DNA from: Rhodoferax saidenbachensis
GTDB lineage: Bacteria; Pseudomonadota; Gammaproteobacteria; Burkholderiales; Burkholderiaceae_C
Direction: 5' to 3'
DNA length: 64,000 bases
Assembly (NCBI RefSeq): GCF_001955715.1
Contig: NZ_CP019239.1
Coordinates: 682,001 to 746,000, forward strand
Of this stretch, positions 62,366-64,000 are shown one piece after another. A program made the position numbers and the translations under genes. Below the pieces are notes generated by a model that worked only from the letters and a program-made list of their open reading frames with translations, was not told the DNA's origin and did not search any database. The first letter of the stretch is position 1, and every line of letters starts with the position of its first letter.

Positions 62366-64000
62366 TCCGTGGTTTTTGGTCGTGCGAAGTGCACGATCAG
62401 CATTTGCGCCGCGTAGTAAGTCAGCAAAATCCACAGCGCCGACAGCGGCACCGGCGTCAGAAACTTGTTGATGGCAATCGTGGTGTCGCTGGCCATGAAC
62501 ACGCAGGCACCTACCGCCACCCAGCGCGATGCGGCGTCTCCCAGCACGCTGGCCCGCCCAATCGCCTGCGCCGCCATCAGCGAGATTACCGTCACATACG
62601 CGGCCACAGCGCCCTTGAGAACGGGGTCCCCCAGGCTGCTCCACAACACGGCATACATCACCGCACCAAAGCCCAGCACAACCACCAGCGCTGTGCGGTT
62701 GGGAAACCAGGTTTGGCCCTGGCGGAACAGCACGATGTAGAACAGGTGCGCCACCAGGAAGGAGCCCAGCCCCAGGATGAAGGGCGGCAGCCCCCAAAGC
62801 GGCACATCCCCCGGTAACATCAGGAACACATCGCCGCCCAGCGAGAACAGCAGTGCCAGCAAAAGTAATGTGTCAAATCGGCGTATGCCCCCCGTGGGTA
62901 TTGCGCGAGCAGCTACGAAAACCATAGCAATTGCCATGGTCATGGGCTTGAATACCGTAAACAGGTCCAGCATGCCCAGTGCTCCCAGCGTGGCGATAGC
63001 CGCGCTTTCCAGCACCAGCAGCTCCAGCCAGTGCAGGCGGCCCTGCATGAACAGGCCCAGGCCCCACATGCCGGCCGTGAGTGCCGCGCACCAGATGGCG
63101 GCCGTGCCGGTGGACATGGCATCGGCATGCCACAGGAAGACCGATACCGCCGCGATGGCGGCTACAAACTGTAGTACGGCAAACGCCTGCTGGCCGCCAC
63201 TGAGCGGCGGGTTGTAGGTGGTGACATCTTCCAGCCGGAACTGGGGATAAGGGTGGTTGCGCGCCAGGTCCGCTGATTGCCAGCCCGGCGGCTTGAACCA
63301 GACGCGCACTTTGTCACTCCATTTTTCGGTGCGCCAGGAGTTTTTGACCAGGGTCCAGTAGACGTCCACATTGGCCCACAGCGGGTCCCAGCTGTCGAGC
63401 TGGCCGCGCGTGCCGTAGACGCAGAGGTCTTTGTCGTCCTCTTCCTGGAAGCTGCCGAACATGCGGTCCCACACCAGCAGGATGCCGCCGTAGTTGCGGT
63501 CGATGTATTGGTCATTGACCGCGTGGTGCACGCGGTGGTTGCTCGGGGAGACAAACCAGCGGTCGAACCAGCCGAGCTTGCCGATCTGCTCGGTATGCAC
63601 CCAGAACTGGTACAGCAGGTCGATCAGGCCGACGATGGCAAAGATGACGGGAGGCACACCCGCCAGGGCCATGGGGATGTAGAAGATCCAGCCGAAGAGG
63701 GTGCCGCTGGAGGTCTGGCGCAGTGCGGTGGACAGGTTGTAGTTCTGGCTCTGGTGGTGCACCACGTGCGCAGCCCAGAACAGCGCCACCACATGGCCCG
63801 CCCGGTGCAGCCAGTAGTAGCAGAAATCATAAAAAAGCAGCGCCAGCAACACGCCGTACCAGGTGCTCCAGAACTCCAGGTTGGGGTAAATGGCCACTGC
63901 GCCAAACACCACGGTGTAGATGCCGATGCTCAGCAGCTTGGTCAACACGCCGCTGAGCTGGCCGATGATGCCCAGGCTGACGCTGTTGATCAGGTCGTTG
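62362..64000 (-). CDS. AGMO-like sterol desaturase/FAH domain fused to YhhN/TMEM86 lysoplasmalogenase (5' truncated)
   Basis: At least 545 residues, frame open to the window edge. The N-terminal half is a membrane di-iron hydroxylase of the fatty acid hydroxylase superfamily with the histidine motifs HRAGH, HVVHH and HRVHH. Surrounding sequence ([57 protein letters not shown]) follows alkylglycerol monooxygenase (TMEM195) closely. The C-terminal half is a multi-helix YhhN/TMEM86 domain ([38 protein letters not shown]), the family of lysoplasmalogenases. Both act on ether-linked lipids, so a two-step ether-lipid breakdown enzyme is plausible. A copy of the dispersed repeat (62893-62933) is read in frame in the YhhN part. 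Confidence 0.88.
   Translation of the reverse strand, partial: NDLINSVSLGIIGQLSGVLTKLLSIGIYTVVFGAVAIYPNLEFWSTWYGVLLALLFYDFCYYWLHRAGHVVALFWAAHVVHHQSQNYNLSTALRQTSSGTLFGWIFYIPMALAGVPPVIFAIVGLIDLLYQFWVHTEQIGKLGWFDRWFVSPSNHRVHHAVNDQYIDRNYGGILLVWDRMFGSFQEEDDKDLCVYGTRGQLDSWDPLWANVDVYWTLVKNSWRTEKWSDKVRVWFKPPGWQSADLARNHPYPQFRLEDVTTYNPPLSGGQQAFAVLQFVAAIAAVSVFLWHADAMSTGTAAIWCAALTAGMWGLGLFMQGRLHWLELLVLESAAIATLGALGMLDLFTVFKPMTMAIAMVFVAARAIPTGGIRRFDTLLLLALLFSLGGDVFLMLPGDVPLWGLPPFILGLGSFLVAHLFYIVLFRQGQTWFPNRTALVVVLGFGAVMYAVLWSSLGDPVLKGAVAAYVTVISLMAAQAIGRASVLGDAASRWVAVGACVFMASDTTIAINKFLTPVPLSALWILLTYYAAQMLIVHFARPKTTD
62893..62933 (-). repeat. Dispersed repeat (partial) inside the AGMO-YhhN gene
   Basis: On the minus strand it reads CAATTGCTATGGTTTTCGTA, GCTGCTCGCGCAATACCCAC. 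It matches the left and middle part of the family; the GGGCT hairpin end is diverged. It encodes the residues [15 protein letters not shown], which fit into a membrane helix. Confidence 0.72.

Overview
The window is a GC-rich chromosomal stretch from a betaproteobacterium, most probably a member of the Comamonadaceae (Rhodoferax/Polaromonas/Acidovorax type). This rests on the gene content (a double-length UvrA, a SAH riboswitch before ahcY, an MHS-family permease, DUF2239-MATE, bactofilin-erpA-anmK-M23-tyrS) and on dispersed intergenic elements that I associate with that family from memory. No database search was run. There are no rRNA or tRNA genes, no CRISPR array, no phage genes and no insertion sequence that I can see. 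Coding density is high: no stretch longer than about 260 bases lacks a gene. The first gene (aceK) and the last (an AGMO-like/lysoplasmalogenase fusion) run off the window.

Region by region. 1-4.2 kb: aceK (5' truncated), an acetyl-CoA acetyltransferase and a chemoreceptor. 4.4-8.6 kb: tightly packed short genes (SDR, acyl-CoA dehydrogenase, MBL hydrolase, rhodanese, YchJ, HAD phosphatase), several with 1-4 base overlaps. 8.6-16 kb: leucine/isovalerate degradation, with both methylcrotonyl-CoA carboxylase subunits and HMG-CoA lyase behind a perfect 22-bp palindrome, plus embedded DinB and alpha/beta-hydrolase genes and a GhrA-like reductase. 16-20 kb: YbaK, DUF1289, a DsbA-family isomerase, an MHS transporter closed by two tandem terminators, and a 49-codon membrane protein. 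20.2-26.4 kb: a 2075-residue tandem UvrA. 26.5-31.5 kb: DUF2239-MATE, then a Spy-like lipoprotein with an OmpR/EnvZ-type two-component system. 31.6-35 kb: glutathione-dependent formaldehyde detoxification (adhC-fghA) and a MurA homologue with Asp at the catalytic Cys position. 35-41.4 kb: a zeta-like toxin/ParD-like antitoxin pair, an HDAC-family polyamine deacetylase, an MFS permease, a HAD phosphatase, an Mpo1-like protein and prfC. 41.4-44.8 kb: SAH riboswitch, ahcY, tlyA, metF (methyl cycle). 44.9-52.5 kb: rlmJ, rplM-rpsI, DUF6776, bactofilin, erpA, anmK, an M23 peptidase and tyrS. 52.5-56 kb: ankyrin and GlcG-like exported proteins beside a FixJ-type two-component system. 56-64 kb: dtd, a solute-binding protein, ybeY-phoH, ruvA and ruvB (separated by an FMN reductase and an alpha-carbonic anhydrase), and the ether-lipid fusion gene.

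The most unusual theme is a roughly 60-bp dispersed repeat. At least nine good copies occur, in both orientations. Most sit directly at gene 3' ends, where they sometimes supply the last codons and the stop. Three are read in frame inside coding regions (a HAD phosphatase, TlyA and the AGMO-YhhN fusion). One end of the element can form a small GC hairpin followed by T residues. Other items worth attention are the AGMO-like/YhhN fusion, the tandem UvrA carrying a translated palindromic repeat, the Asp-type MurA homologue, and several clean palindromes in regulatory positions.
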